Origin: a virus
Length of the DNA: 47,043 nucleotides
Strand: one strand, 5' to 3'
Virus record (IMG/VR): IMGVR_UViG_3300043496_000188
Coordinates: 1 to 47,043 of that record
The notes under the pieces were generated by a model. The model had not been told where the DNA came from and ran no database searches. It saw only the letters and a program-made list of their open reading frames with translations. Numbering within the stretch: position 1 is the stretch's first letter; every line of letters begins with the position of its first letter. Both the position numbers and the translations under genes were made by a program. Positions 1 through 8,883 of this stretch are shown here, one piece after another.

Positions 1-126
1 CTTGCCCTCGCCGCTCTTCACCAGCTCCTTGTCCAGCTCCCGCAGGATCTTGAGGTTGCCGAAGTTGCCCTCCAGGTACTCCAGGAACTCCTTCTTGGAG
101 TAGCCGGAGGAGCCACCGCCCCCACC
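1..126. repeat. Terminal direct repeat, left copy (circular closure)
   Basis: These 126 bases are identical to 46879-47004. The same reading frame continues through both copies, so this is assembly overlap of a circular or circularly permuted genome rather than a true duplication. Merging gives about 46,878 bp. Confidence 0.95.
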
Positions 127-735
127 GCCTCCACCCCCGCCGCCGCCACCGGAGCCACCACCGCCGCTGCCGCCGCCGTCACCACCGCCGCCGCCGCTGG
201 TCGGCGGGCTGGTGCCGCCGGCCTTGCCGTACGACTTGGTGTCCAGCTTGATGCCGTTGAGTTCCGACACCCACCCTGCGTAGTGCAGCGACCCGCCGAA
301 GTAGGACATCGGGACTTCGGCGATCTTGCCGTTGATGCCGGTCGAGATGACGTACGGCTTGCCGTTCTTGTAGCTGGACACAATGGCGGTATGGCCCGAC
401 GCGCTGTTGGTCCAGAACACCGTCGAGCCGACCGGGGGGGCCGACGTGTGCATCGCCCCGGCCCTCTTCGCCCTGGCCGCGCTGGTGTTCGCGTTGGGGG
501 AGCTGGTGCCCTGCTGGTACACGCCGTTGGCCCGCGCCACGAAGATCAGGCACAGGCCGTTGAGCCACCGCTCGCCGAGGTGCTTGCGGGCGAAGTCCAG
601 CGCCGAACCTCCGCTGCCGCTGGCGTGCGGCGTGTACGTGCTCGGCGGCGTGTACGCATGACCCACATGCTGCACGGGCTCTGGCCCGTAGCCGCCCCTG
701 GAACCGCCACCATCGCCGGCATTCTGAGTCGCCAT
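1..735 (-). CDS. CHAP-domain virion protein, N-terminal part (gene continues at 46878 on the circle)
   Basis: The reading frame starts at ATG 735 and runs off the left edge in phase with the frame ending at 46084, giving a 509-residue protein once the circle is closed. Residues about 45-155 look like a CHAP/NlpC-P60 cysteine amidase or endopeptidase: a Cys-62 helix (NGLCLIFVARA) followed by His-115 in SGHTAIV, the usual catalytic pair of peptidoglycan hydrolases. Residues about 179-210 are a Gly/Ser linker. It lies in the late operon four bases after the 294-residue virion gene, so a virion-borne wall hydrolase used at DNA entry is more likely than the lysis enzyme, which is encoded separately. 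No signal peptide is seen. The catalytic assignment is by motif only. Confidence 0.8.
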   Translation of the reverse strand, partial: MATQNAGDGGGSRGGYGPEPVQHVGHAYTPPSTYTPHASGSGGSALDFARKHLGERWLNGLCLIFVARANGVYQQGTSSPNANTSAARAKRAGAMHTSAPPVGSTVFWTNSASGHTAIVSSYKNGKPYVISTGINGKIAEVPMSYFGGSLHYAGWVSELNGIKLDTKSYGKAGGTSPPTSGGGGGDGGGSGGGGSGGGGGGGGGGGGGSSGYSKKEFLEYLEGNFGNLKILRELDKELVKSGEGK

Positions 736-738
736 CGG

Positions 739-1623
739 TCAGCCCTCCTGTCCGGCGAGGATCCGCATCGCGTCCTCGAACATCGTGCCCACCGTGTAGG
801 CGGTGCCCTCGCTCGAGCGGCGGATCTTCATCGCCAGCGCCGCCTGCGCATCCTCGGCAGACATGCCGTCGGTCGTGTCGGTCGTGGAGACGACGTTGTT
901 CGGGTCGGTCTGGTCGGTGGTCGTGGTGCTCACCGTCGGGTTGGCCGCCAGCAGCTTGTTCATCACCCCACGCGCCTTGCGCATCTCGGCCTTCGTCGCC
1001 ATCCGCCCCAACAACTGCATCGACAGCTGGTCGGCCGCCGCGTAGGCGGCCTCCCGGTTGATCGTCGCCGACGACGTGGAGCGGTGCGTGGTGATCGGGT
1101 TGACCGGGGCGTTCTCCCCGACCCCGGGCAGGATCGGCAGGCCGTTCGCGTCGAGGATCGGCTCACCGGAGGCGATGGCCTTCGCGACCTCCCTCGCGGT
1201 CACCGACTGCCCGGAGGCGATCCACTCGATGTACTGCTCGGGGGTCTTGGCCCAGTTCCCGCTGGCGACGGCCTTGCCGGCCGCCTCCCAGAGGTTCAGG
1301 TAGTCCTGGTAGGTGCCGTCCTTGCCGCTCACCTGCCCCGACGCGATCGCCCGCGACATCATCCACGTCTGGAAGTTGGGGTCCTCCCACTTCTCATAGA
1401 ACTCCTGCATGTACTGGGAGGCAGCAACCGTGTGCGGGCGTGGGACCGGGGAGAACCCGCCGACGTAGTTGGTGCCGACGTTCCTGCTCGGCGGCCGGTA
1501 CGTGCCGTACCGGGGGATCTGGGTGTTGGGCCAGGAATCACCGCTGCTGGCGGCGGTGGCACCGCTGCTCGCTCCTGCGAGCAGCCGCGCGGCGATCTGG
1601 GCCGGGGTTTCCATCTGAGCCAT
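739..1623 (-). CDS. Putative internal virion / ejection protein (294 aa)
   Basis: The start ATG at 1623 overlaps the TGA of the 1850-residue gene (TGATG), so the two are translationally coupled. The first third is Ser/Pro/Gly-rich, followed by predicted helices and repeated AIASGQ/AIASGE segments (residues about 90-170). A Thr/Asp-rich low-complexity stretch near residues 225-250 precedes a helical C terminus. No catalytic motif is recognised. It sits between the giant virion protein and the CHAP protein, which suggests a component of the internal core or ejectosome typical of short-tailed phages. That role is inferred from position only. Confidence 0.6.
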   Translation of the reverse strand: MAQMETPAQIAARLLAGASSGATAASSGDSWPNTQIPRYGTYRPPSRNVGTNYVGGFSPVPRPHTVAASQYMQEFYEKWEDPNFQTWMMSRAIASGQVSGKDGTYQDYLNLWEAAGKAVASGNWAKTPEQYIEWIASGQSVTAREVAKAIASGEPILDANGLPILPGVGENAPVNPITTHRSTSSATINREAAYAAADQLSMQLLGRMATKAEMRKARGVMNKLLAANPTVSTTTTDQTDPNNVVSTTDTTDGMSAEDAQAALAMKIRRSSEGTAYTVGTMFEDAMRILAGQEG

Positions 1624-4600
1624 CAGAGAGCCGCCTTCACCGCGTCGTTGGGAAAGAACCGGCCCCACCACGTATTGAACTCAGGACTCTGCATCCGCAA
1701 CGTGTCCACCGCTCCCTCATACCGCTCGCGCAGACCAGTGTTCTTGACGGCGCTCAGCTCCGAGGCGCCCCCGGCGAGGTTCGCCTCCTTGAGTAGCTGC
1801 TCGGCTGCACCCCGCAGCGCGAGGAATATCTGCATCGACCTGACCAGCGGGTCATTGCCATGTTCGGCCATGAACTGGGGGCTGTTCAACACGGTGTTGA
1901 ACGCCGCCGCCCGCGAGTTGTACTTCTCGGTGTTGAACGTGCCGTGGTCGGTCAGCCAGTCGGTATTGCCCTGGTCGATAGCGATGCTCTCGACGACCCC
2001 CTTCTTCACGGCAGCCATCGTCTCCCGGTACTGCTTGCTCAGCGGGTCCACGCCACCCATCGTCAGCTGGGCCTCGGCCGCATCCACCGCCTTGCGGTAG
2101 TAGTCCCAGCCGGTGCGGATGTGCGCCTCCTTCACCTGCTCGTTCGGGTCTCCCTGGGTGCGGAACGGGGTGCCGGTCGTGCCCGACGCCCCATGGTTCT
2201 GCTGCCACTGGTAGGAGGCTTGGGAGAACTCGGCGTCCAGCGGGATGTCGTAGTTCATCAGCCACCCGGCGACGTCCTTGTTGCCGGTCCGGTCCGCCTC
2301 CAGCACCTGGCCGCTGTACTTCCGGGCGTTCGCCACCGCCTGCGCGTTGGCGCGCACCCCGGTCGGGTTCCTGCTCAGCGACTCGACGAGCAGGCCAGCG
2401 TCGGGGAACTCGGTGAAGAACCGCGTCTCGCCCTCGTCCTGGCCGTACTTCTCCTGGTAGTCGTGCAGCTTGCCGGCGTACCAGTCGCGCTCGTTCGTGT
2501 ACGACACGGCGACCGGTGCCGTCAGTGACGTCACCACCGCCAGCAGCGTCATCGACTGGGCCATCTTCTTGGCGTCATCGCCGGTCGGCATCGGCCCCTG
2601 CCGGCCACCCTTCTCCCAACGGTCGACCATGATCAGGTTGGCCTTGGACACCCGGTTGGCGAACAGCTGCCCGTCGTTGGTGATCTGCATCGCCTTCTTC
2701 ATCGCCGACGGCAGGAAGATGTCGGTGTAGGTCTCCGGTAGCCCGTAGGGGACCGCCCACTTCAGGTACTGCTCGGCGCTCGGCTGATGCTTCATCAGCA
2801 TCACCATCGGCACCAGGGTCAGCGGACCCATGCCCGGGTTCAGCGGCTGGCCCTGAGTGAGGACGTCGAACGACTTCAACGGGATCTGGACCTGCGTGCC
2901 GAGCACCTTGGCCGCCTGGCCCATCTTGCCGGGCAGTGGTGGGGTCGGCAGGACCAGCAGCTCCTTGCCGGTCCACTCGTGCAGGTGCTCGATCGGGGTG
3001 CCGTTCTCGTCGACGACCAGCGCGCTCTGGCTCGCCTTGCTCAGGTAGTTGGCGTACCGCAGCGGGATCATCGGGTCGGCGCCGATGAACCCGGTCCACC
3101 GCTGCAGCACGTTCTCGTAGGCGGCGACGAACGGGAACATGGTCCGCACGGCGGCGTTGCCGCTGACCGTGGAGCGGCGGTTGATCGTGAACAGCGTCTT
3201 CTCGACGGTGCGCTCCGCGCGCCGCCGGGCGGTGTCGGTGAGCTTGTTCATCTCGTCGGGTGTCATCCGGCCAACCTCCGGGCCGGCCTCCAGACCCTGC
3301 TCGGCGGCCCGCGCCCGCTTGCCCTCCTCGGCGATGGCGAGCAGGTTGCGCCGCTCCTGGTGGAAGGCGGTGGCGAACATTGGGCTGCGGGCGACCGACG
3401 ACTCGGGGATCGACCCGAGCACCCTCATCAACTTGCCCTGCCCGTACCCGATCCTCTGCCAGGTGCTGCGCGCGTCGGCGGCCTCCTTCGACGTCGGGAC
3501 CAGCAGCCCGTCGAGGTCGACCAGCGGCTGGTCGCGGGAGGAGATGCGCAGCAGATCCTCGGTGACGTCGTCACCGGCCAGGAACGCGTCGCGGATCGGC
3601 CCGGGGGGCAGGTACAGGTCCACCGCCGACATCAGCGACGCCACCGACTTCTCGATGTTCTCCGGTTTGGCGAGGTCGGCCTGCTGCTCCAGGGCGGGGC
3701 GGACCCCCGGCCGCTCGGCGATGTCGGAGATGCCGAGGCTGTGCGCCCACTGGTAGCCCTCCGGGGTCTTGGTGGCCCAGTCGTAGATTTCGTCGAACGT
3801 CTTGCCGCTGATCGCCTGCTCGACGACCGGGTCCATGATGTGAGACTCGGTGTCGCGGAAGTGCCGGTTCAGGATGTTGGCCCACGCCTCGAAGTAGCGG
3901 GGGTTCTCTGGCTTCACCACCTTGTTGGCCATCGCCCCGGTGGCCATCTGGGCGCGGTACGAGTCCCCGGCGGTCATCGCGTAGGTGGTGTCCGGGCTGA
4001 TCCGGGTCTCGTAGAACCCGCCGAGGTGGCCGCCGAAGGCGTCCGCCTGCTGGCCGTAGTCGACACCAGCGCGGGACCGCATCTCGTGGGTTCCCTGCTG
4101 GAACCCACGGCCACGAGACGCCAGCGGGGCGGTGAGCTGCACCCACTCCCGGGCGTTCTCGCGGTGCGCGGACAGATAGTCGATCTGGTCGAGCAGCGCC
4201 GCCCTGCGGTCGGCCAGCGCCTGGGCGAAGTCCTGCACCCCGCCGGCCAGCATCGCGTCGGTGAGCTCCTTGTCGTAGTCCAGGTTGATCGGCAGCGGAG
4301 TCTGCCTGCCCTTGTTGCGGGCCACCTTCGCCTGCCGACGCTCCTTGGCCACCTTCACCGGGTTCATCGACAGCGGGGCCAGATGTTCGGTGACGTCGGC
4401 GGCCTTCGCCTCGGCGGCGTACCGCTTCATCCGGTTCGCAACGACCTGCTTCGCAGCGCCCCGGCCGATGGCCCGCTGGTTGACGATCACCTGCTGGCCC
4501 CGCCACTGCGGGCCGTCGGGCAGCACGATCCGGCCGTACCCCTTGTTCCACGCGGCGTCGGACAGGCTCTGGATGGCACCTTGGTCGCCGGCCTTCGCCC

Positions 4601-7175
4601 TGTTCACCAGGGCAGCGTCGAACTCAGGCGGGGCGGCGCCCTTGGCCAGGTCCAGCGTCTCGCCGTACGAGGTGACCTCGTGGGCGCCGCCCCTCACCGG
4701 GGCGTTGGCCTGGGCCAGCGTCCGCGACGGCGTCGTGGACAGGTACCGGCTCTTCGACGGCTTCCATGAGGCGGGCTGGCCGAACACGTTCACCACGTCG
4801 TTGGCGTGGTGGGTGGTCTCGCGGGCCGCCAGATTGACGCGGATCGCGTCCAGTTTGGCGGCCTTGGCCGGGTCGGTCCTGGCCAGCCGGGCGATCAGCC
4901 TCGGCGACAGCGCGTCCATCACCTGCTGGCTTGAAGCCTCGGTGGCGCGCAGCGCCCCCTCCCACGACTGGATGTGGGTGCTGATCGCCTCCGGGTCACG
5001 CGCCAGCCCGCCGGCTATGCCGATGTGGTCGATCGCCCTCGGCGCGGCGAGCGTGGTCGCCTGCAGCCAGGTCTTCATCCGCTCCGGGCCGACCTCGCCG
5101 ATGATGTTGCCGAGGTTGCCCGAGGCGGCGATCGACATCCCCGCCTCGGCGAGGTTGCGCATCGTGTACCCGAGGCGGATCAGGACGCTGACCTTCCAGG
5201 TCCCCATCAGGGCGTCCATGCCGGTGGTGGTGCCCTCCATCGCCTGCAGCGCCTTCAGCCGCAGACCCTCGGTGTCGTCCTTCTGGATCGCCCGGTCGAA
5301 GGCCCGGTAGTCGTACAGCGGCACCGAGTTGGGGGTGGCCCGCTGCAGCGCCGGGTACTTCAGGATGCCGGTGCCGCCCTCGTCGAGGGCGACCGTCAGG
5401 AAGCCCTTCTCGCCGATCTCTACCTGGATCTTCTTCGACTTCGCCAGCAGCGTCTCGGTCGCCGCCCGGCGGGCCGCCGGCTCCAGCTCCGGGTGCCGGA
5501 TCTTCATCAGCTCGTTGACGATGTAGTCGTTCAGGGCGGCGGCCACCGCCCCCCGCTCGGACTCCGGGTTGGCCAGGGTGCTGGCCCGGAACCAGCGGTC
5601 GGCCAGCTGGGTGGCCATCGGCGGTCCCTCGATGCCGGTCTCGTCGTCGATGTGCGGGCGGGTCATCGACCCGTTGGTGAGCCGGTCTCCCTGGCGGATC
5701 GCCGCGTCGATCTCCTCGAACGCGTTCGCACTGCCCGGCTCCACCAGCCCGGACGGCTTCTCGATGTACCACGTCGTCGGGTGGTAGCGGTGCGGCTTGT
5801 ACCGGCTGACGACCGGGTCCTCGCTGTAGCGGGCGGTCTTACGCGCGGCGCCGCCGATGCCGTACTTGCCGACGCCGACACCGCTGAACGCCACCTTCTC
5901 GAACACCCGGTTGGTCGTCGGTGCGTTGCTCAGCACCCCGGTCGGGGACTGGCTCATCTTGTAGATGCCCTGCGAGAACGCCAGCTCCCGCTCGAGGGCC
6001 GCCGAGTTCTCCGCGTCGGCCTTGGCCACGATCTCCTTGATGATCCCCTGCGTCTTCGGCCCGAGCAGCAGGTCGTCGGGGGACTGCAGCATCTCCACGA
6101 GCAGCGGGTCGTGGCCGATGTACTTCGACACGTAGTAGCCGACATCCACACCATGCGCGGCGGACAGCCGGGCCAACGCCTCCTCGGCCCCCTCCGAGGT
6201 CGGGCGCAGCGCCAGGCCGAACAGGTCCTTCATCCGCTCCGGGTCGTTGATCTGGGAGGTGAGGTAGGCCAGCGTGTCCGGGTCGTCAGCGCCCAGCTTC
6301 ACGTCCTCGATGTACTGCCGGGCCACCTTCGTGTCGGTGATCTCGGCGAGCCGCCGCATCACCGGATCCATCTTCCCTTCCTGCAGCAGCTCGTTGGCCC
6401 GGTCCACCGACATGACGCCCTTGGCCCGCGACCACGCCGTCTGCGCCCTGCCGATGTCGTCGACCAGCTTCGGGGCGCGCAGCCCGGTGGTGATCGCCTT
6501 CGTCGGGCCGCCGACGTAGTTCAGCGGGTCCAGCATGATCGCGCCGACGAAGTCGATGGAGCCGGTGTGCCAGTTCACATCGCGCTTGAGCACCTCGCCG
6601 GTCTCCGGGTCGATCATCGGCTTGCCTGTGATCGGGTCGGTCGAGACCGGGTTCAGGGAGTCCTTGAACGCGTCGATGTTGTGGATCGGGTCGACAAACA
6701 CGCCCGTCTGGTCGGTGCGCGAGCCCGCCTTGGCCTCCTCCTCGATGGCGGCCTGCGACTGACCGAGCGACAGTTCGTCGCGGGCGCCCCACGCGTACTT
6801 CAGGTACTCGCCGAGGGACTCGTCGCCCCTCTTGGCGACCGGGGCGGCCAGCATCAGGTTCAGGCCGACCGCCGTGTCATCGATGTACGGCTGGTACACG
6901 TCGCGGTTCCACCACTCAGCGGCCACCACCACTGGGTGCAGGATCGTCGCGGCCGGCTTCAGCACCGCGTGCGCCACCCGGTTGCCGAACACTGCATTCC
7001 AGCCGGTCCGCATCCAGCTCGGGAACGGGCTGCCGCCGTCGACCGCAGGGGAGGTGGCGTCAGCGACCTCGGGGGCGAGGTCGCTGATCGCCGTCGCCCC
7101 CCCGCCCGCGCCCGACATCTGCCCGGCGTTGCCGGCAACGCGGTTGGCCCACCAGCCCTCCTCCTCGCCGCTCAC
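1623..7175 (-). CDS. Giant internal virion protein (1850 aa)
   Basis: This is the longest gene, about 12% of the genome. It starts at GTG 7175, overlapping the previous stop as GTGA. The protein is mostly helical and soluble-looking. Short stretches resemble those of very large phage virion proteins, for example TWKVSVLIRLGYTMRNLAEA near residues 650-670 and an RTMFPFVAAYENVLQRW segment near 1345-1360. Several hydrophobic helices occur near both. No lysozyme, ADP-ribosyltransferase or polymerase motif could be confirmed. Position after portal and lysis genes and before the CHAP protein, in a genome without a tape measure gene, supports an ejected inner-core protein. Alternative: a multi-domain polyvalent protein delivered with the DNA. 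Confidence 0.65.
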   Translation of the reverse strand: MSGEEEGWWANRVAGNAGQMSGAGGGATAISDLAPEVADATSPAVDGGSPFPSWMRTGWNAVFGNRVAHAVLKPAATILHPVVVAAEWWNRDVYQPYIDDTAVGLNLMLAAPVAKRGDESLGEYLKYAWGARDELSLGQSQAAIEEEAKAGSRTDQTGVFVDPIHNIDAFKDSLNPVSTDPITGKPMIDPETGEVLKRDVNWHTGSIDFVGAIMLDPLNYVGGPTKAITTGLRAPKLVDDIGRAQTAWSRAKGVMSVDRANELLQEGKMDPVMRRLAEITDTKVARQYIEDVKLGADDPDTLAYLTSQINDPERMKDLFGLALRPTSEGAEEALARLSAAHGVDVGYYVSKYIGHDPLLVEMLQSPDDLLLGPKTQGIIKEIVAKADAENSAALERELAFSQGIYKMSQSPTGVLSNAPTTNRVFEKVAFSGVGVGKYGIGGAARKTARYSEDPVVSRYKPHRYHPTTWYIEKPSGLVEPGSANAFEEIDAAIRQGDRLTNGSMTRPHIDDETGIEGPPMATQLADRWFRASTLANPESERGAVAAALNDYIVNELMKIRHPELEPAARRAATETLLAKSKKIQVEIGEKGFLTVALDEGGTGILKYPALQRATPNSVPLYDYRAFDRAIQKDDTEGLRLKALQAMEGTTTGMDALMGTWKVSVLIRLGYTMRNLAEAGMSIAASGNLGNIIGEVGPERMKTWLQATTLAAPRAIDHIGIAGGLARDPEAISTHIQSWEGALRATEASSQQVMDALSPRLIARLARTDPAKAAKLDAIRVNLAARETTHHANDVVNVFGQPASWKPSKSRYLSTTPSRTLAQANAPVRGGAHEVTSYGETLDLAKGAAPPEFDAALVNRAKAGDQGAIQSLSDAAWNKGYGRIVLPDGPQWRGQQVIVNQRAIGRGAAKQVVANRMKRYAAEAKAADVTEHLAPLSMNPVKVAKERRQAKVARNKGRQTPLPINLDYDKELTDAMLAGGVQDFAQALADRRAALLDQIDYLSAHRENAREWVQLTAPLASRGRGFQQGTHEMRSRAGVDYGQQADAFGGHLGGFYETRISPDTTYAMTAGDSYRAQMATGAMANKVVKPENPRYFEAWANILNRHFRDTESHIMDPVVEQAISGKTFDEIYDWATKTPEGYQWAHSLGISDIAERPGVRPALEQQADLAKPENIEKSVASLMSAVDLYLPPGPIRDAFLAGDDVTEDLLRISSRDQPLVDLDGLLVPTSKEAADARSTWQRIGYGQGKLMRVLGSIPESSVARSPMFATAFHQERRNLLAIAEEGKRARAAEQGLEAGPEVGRMTPDEMNKLTDTARRRAERTVEKTLFTINRRSTVSGNAAVRTMFPFVAAYENVLQRWTGFIGADPMIPLRYANYLSKASQSALVVDENGTPIEHLHEWTGKELLVLPTPPLPGKMGQAAKVLGTQVQIPLKSFDVLTQGQPLNPGMGPLTLVPMVMLMKHQPSAEQYLKWAVPYGLPETYTDIFLPSAMKKAMQITNDGQLFANRVSKANLIMVDRWEKGGRQGPMPTGDDAKKMAQSMTLLAVVTSLTAPVAVSYTNERDWYAGKLHDYQEKYGQDEGETRFFTEFPDAGLLVESLSRNPTGVRANAQAVANARKYSGQVLEADRTGNKDVAGWLMNYDIPLDAEFSQASYQWQQNHGASGTTGTPFRTQGDPNEQVKEAHIRTGWDYYRKAVDAAEAQLTMGGVDPLSKQYRETMAAVKKGVVESIAIDQGNTDWLTDHGTFNTEKYNSRAAAFNTVLNSPQFMAEHGNDPLVRSMQIFLALRGAAEQLLKEANLAGGASELSAVKNTGLRERYEGAVDTLRMQSPEFNTWWGRFFPNDAVKAAL

Positions 7176-7618
7176 AGCTTGGCCTGCAGGTAGATGACCA
7201 GCGCCCGCAGATCAGGCGTCGCATCCCGCCGCTCGGCGACCTTCATCAGGTACGGCAGCGCCTCCATCAGCTTCTTCATCTGCGGCGGCGCCGGCTCGCC
7301 GCCGGTGGCCAACACCTCAGGACCGGCGCCCTCGCCGAACGGCTGGCCCTGGGTCAGCGGCCGATCCGTGGGGTCGAACATCCCGGCCCTGGGCTGCTGC
7401 AGCATGGCCAGGTCACCCTGGGGGACCGCGCCGGTACCGGCCGCCGCCATCGGGGCGGCGCCCTGCTGGGTCATCAGCTCCTGACCCTCGCCGTACGGCT
7501 GGTCGCTGACGTAGCGGGCAGCCTGGGACGCCGGGCCGCCGTCCGTGCGCTGACTCATCGCACCCGGGCCTGAGGCCGGGGCGGGATTGGCCGGCCTGCG
7601 GTATCCGCCACTAGCCAT
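7172..7618 (-). CDS. Small late protein of unknown function (148 aa)
   Basis: The ATG at 7618 is preceded by a good ribosome site (TAGGAGGAACCG). The protein is rich in Gly, Ala, Pro and Gln over residues 1-100 and looks disordered. A compact helical end (MKKLMEALPYLMKVAERRD) follows. Its stop overlaps the GTG of the 1850-residue gene. It resembles a small head or core chaperone in layout, but no family is recognised. Confidence 0.6.
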   Translation of the reverse strand: MASGGYRRPANPAPASGPGAMSQRTDGGPASQAARYVSDQPYGEGQELMTQQGAAPMAAAGTGAVPQGDLAMLQQPRAGMFDPTDRPLTQGQPFGEGAGPEVLATGGEPAPPQMKKLMEALPYLMKVAERRDATPDLRALVIYLQAKL

Positions 7619-7627
7619 CGGTTCCTC

Positions 7628-8518
7628 CTAGGCGACCCGGGTCGCCTTGCAGACAAAGCGGGTGACATGGGTGCCCGGCGGCATCAGGATGCGGAACGCG
7701 AGCTTCCCGCCACCGGAGATCGTGTGCCCCTGGATGGGGGTGCGCCAACGCATCCACACCCCGTACATCTTGTGCGCCGCGTCGGCCTGGTTGTGGCCGG
7801 TGCTGTCCTCCTTGGACAGCCCCTCCCAGCCCAGGCGCACCAGCTCGCACTCCGCGTCGGCGGCCTTGGCCGGCATCCGCACCTGCATCGTGCAGGCGTA
7901 CTCGCCGCCCTTGGGGATCACGATCGTCGCCGCCGTGTACCACTTGCCGCCGACGACGGTGACCGGCTTGGTCACCGGTGTCTTGTGCATGACGGTCTTG
8001 CCCTGGACGCCGGAATGCACGAGCGTCGGGCCGGGCTTCGATGCTGCCACCTTGGCTGCCTCCAACTTTCTGACGGTCTCGACCGAGTGCTGCTCGGGTC
8101 GCGGAAGGGTGTCCCTGTGCTTGCTGGCCAGACCGTTGAGGCCCTTGTCGTAGGCCGCGACCTGAGACTTGGCCCCGGCGGACAGACCGGGCTCGTCACG
8201 AATCACGGCGTGCAGGTGGGGTCCACCTGCCGAGGCGGGCCAGCCATAGGCGGGCGTTCGCAGCCAGGCGCAGCCGTTGCGCCGTCGCAGCTCGACGACC
8301 AGCTTCACCTGCTGGTCCGAGGAGAGACCGGCGATCGACAGGTCCGCCACCCCGCCCGCGTCGTGGGTTCCCGCCGACGCCGCCACGCCCCGGTTGTAGG
8401 ACCCCTGGATCACCTTCGCCGAGGTGCTCGGGATCCCCGCCGCCCGGCGGGCGTCGACCAGCAGACCGGCCAGGCGGGGCGTGATCCGGCCCTTGTCGAC
8501 CGTGATGAGGGTGACCAT
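7628..8518 (-). CDS. Endolysin, peptidase M15-like (296 aa)
   Basis: The N-terminal domain carries the M15 zinc-peptidase signature: His-52 and Asp-59 in THDAGGVAD (H-x6-D) and a later HLH at 101-103. This is as in VanY/VanX-type D-Ala-D-Ala peptidases and many actinophage endolysins. Residues about 140-170 form an Ala/Lys/Pro linker. The C-terminal about 110 residues look like a beta-rich domain ending at FVCKATRV, possibly for cell-wall binding. ATG 8518 overlaps the holin stop (TGATG); a GTG three bases upstream is the alternative start. Adjacency to a small membrane protein makes a lysis cassette likely. It would cleave peptidoglycan cross-links at the end of infection. The C-terminal role is inference. 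Confidence 0.75.
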   Translation of the reverse strand: MVTLITVDKGRITPRLAGLLVDARRAAGIPSTSAKVIQGSYNRGVAASAGTHDAGGVADLSIAGLSSDQQVKLVVELRRRNGCAWLRTPAYGWPASAGGPHLHAVIRDEPGLSAGAKSQVAAYDKGLNGLASKHRDTLPRPEQHSVETVRKLEAAKVAASKPGPTLVHSGVQGKTVMHKTPVTKPVTVVGGKWYTAATIVIPKGGEYACTMQVRMPAKAADAECELVRLGWEGLSKEDSTGHNQADAAHKMYGVWMRWRTPIQGHTISGGGKLAFRILMPPGTHVTRFVCKATRVA

Positions 8519-8868
8519 CACTCATCCTCTGGCTCGAGCGGGGGTTCCGGGGGCAGCATCTGGACCGGCGGCAGACCTTCTGGCGGGGGCAGCATCTGAA
8601 CCTGCGGGACGTTGCCGCCGTGGAACAGCGAGGTGACCGAACCGGCCAACGCGCCCACACCGGCGGCAGCGATCGTCCAGCTCTCATCGTTGCTGGTGGC
8701 CATGCCACCGGCGATCGCGAACAGGGTGAGCATCGTCAGAGCGGCGATCAGCGCCGCCGGTGGTGGCAGCCGAACGGTGAACGCGAGGACCAGCGCCATC
8801 ACGATGGCGGCCACCAGGACCACGACACCGGCGAAGACGAGCAGCTCGGGATTGCCCTCGAGGTCCAT
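8518..8868 (-). CDS. Holin-like membrane protein (116 aa)
   Basis: Hydrophobic segments at about residues 9-30, 36-56 and 63-82 give two to three transmembrane helices. A Pro-rich, acidic cytoplasmic tail with a repeated VQMLPP motif follows. ATG 8868 is preferred because GGAGG lies 8 bases upstream; in-frame starts at 8874 and 8877 are too close to that site. Size, membrane layout and coupling to the M15 endolysin fit a holin, which would permeabilise the membrane for the lysin. Class cannot be settled by eye. Confidence 0.65.
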   Translation of the reverse strand: MDLEGNPELLVFAGVVVLVAAIVMALVLAFTVRLPPPAALIAALTMLTLFAIAGGMATSNDESWTIAAAGVGALAGSVTSLFHGGNVPQVQMLPPPEGLPPVQMLPPEPPLEPEDE

Positions 8869-8883
8869 CAACATCACCTCCTC

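Noticed and set aside
2787-4769. Long plus-strand open frames opposite the late genes (also 283-2100, 4974-7193, 8620-11064, 10797-12770, 43133-45166)
   Set aside because: They are antisense shadows of GC-rich coding: Arg/His/Pro/Gly-rich compositions, no domains, no ribosome sites, and full overlap with well-supported genes.
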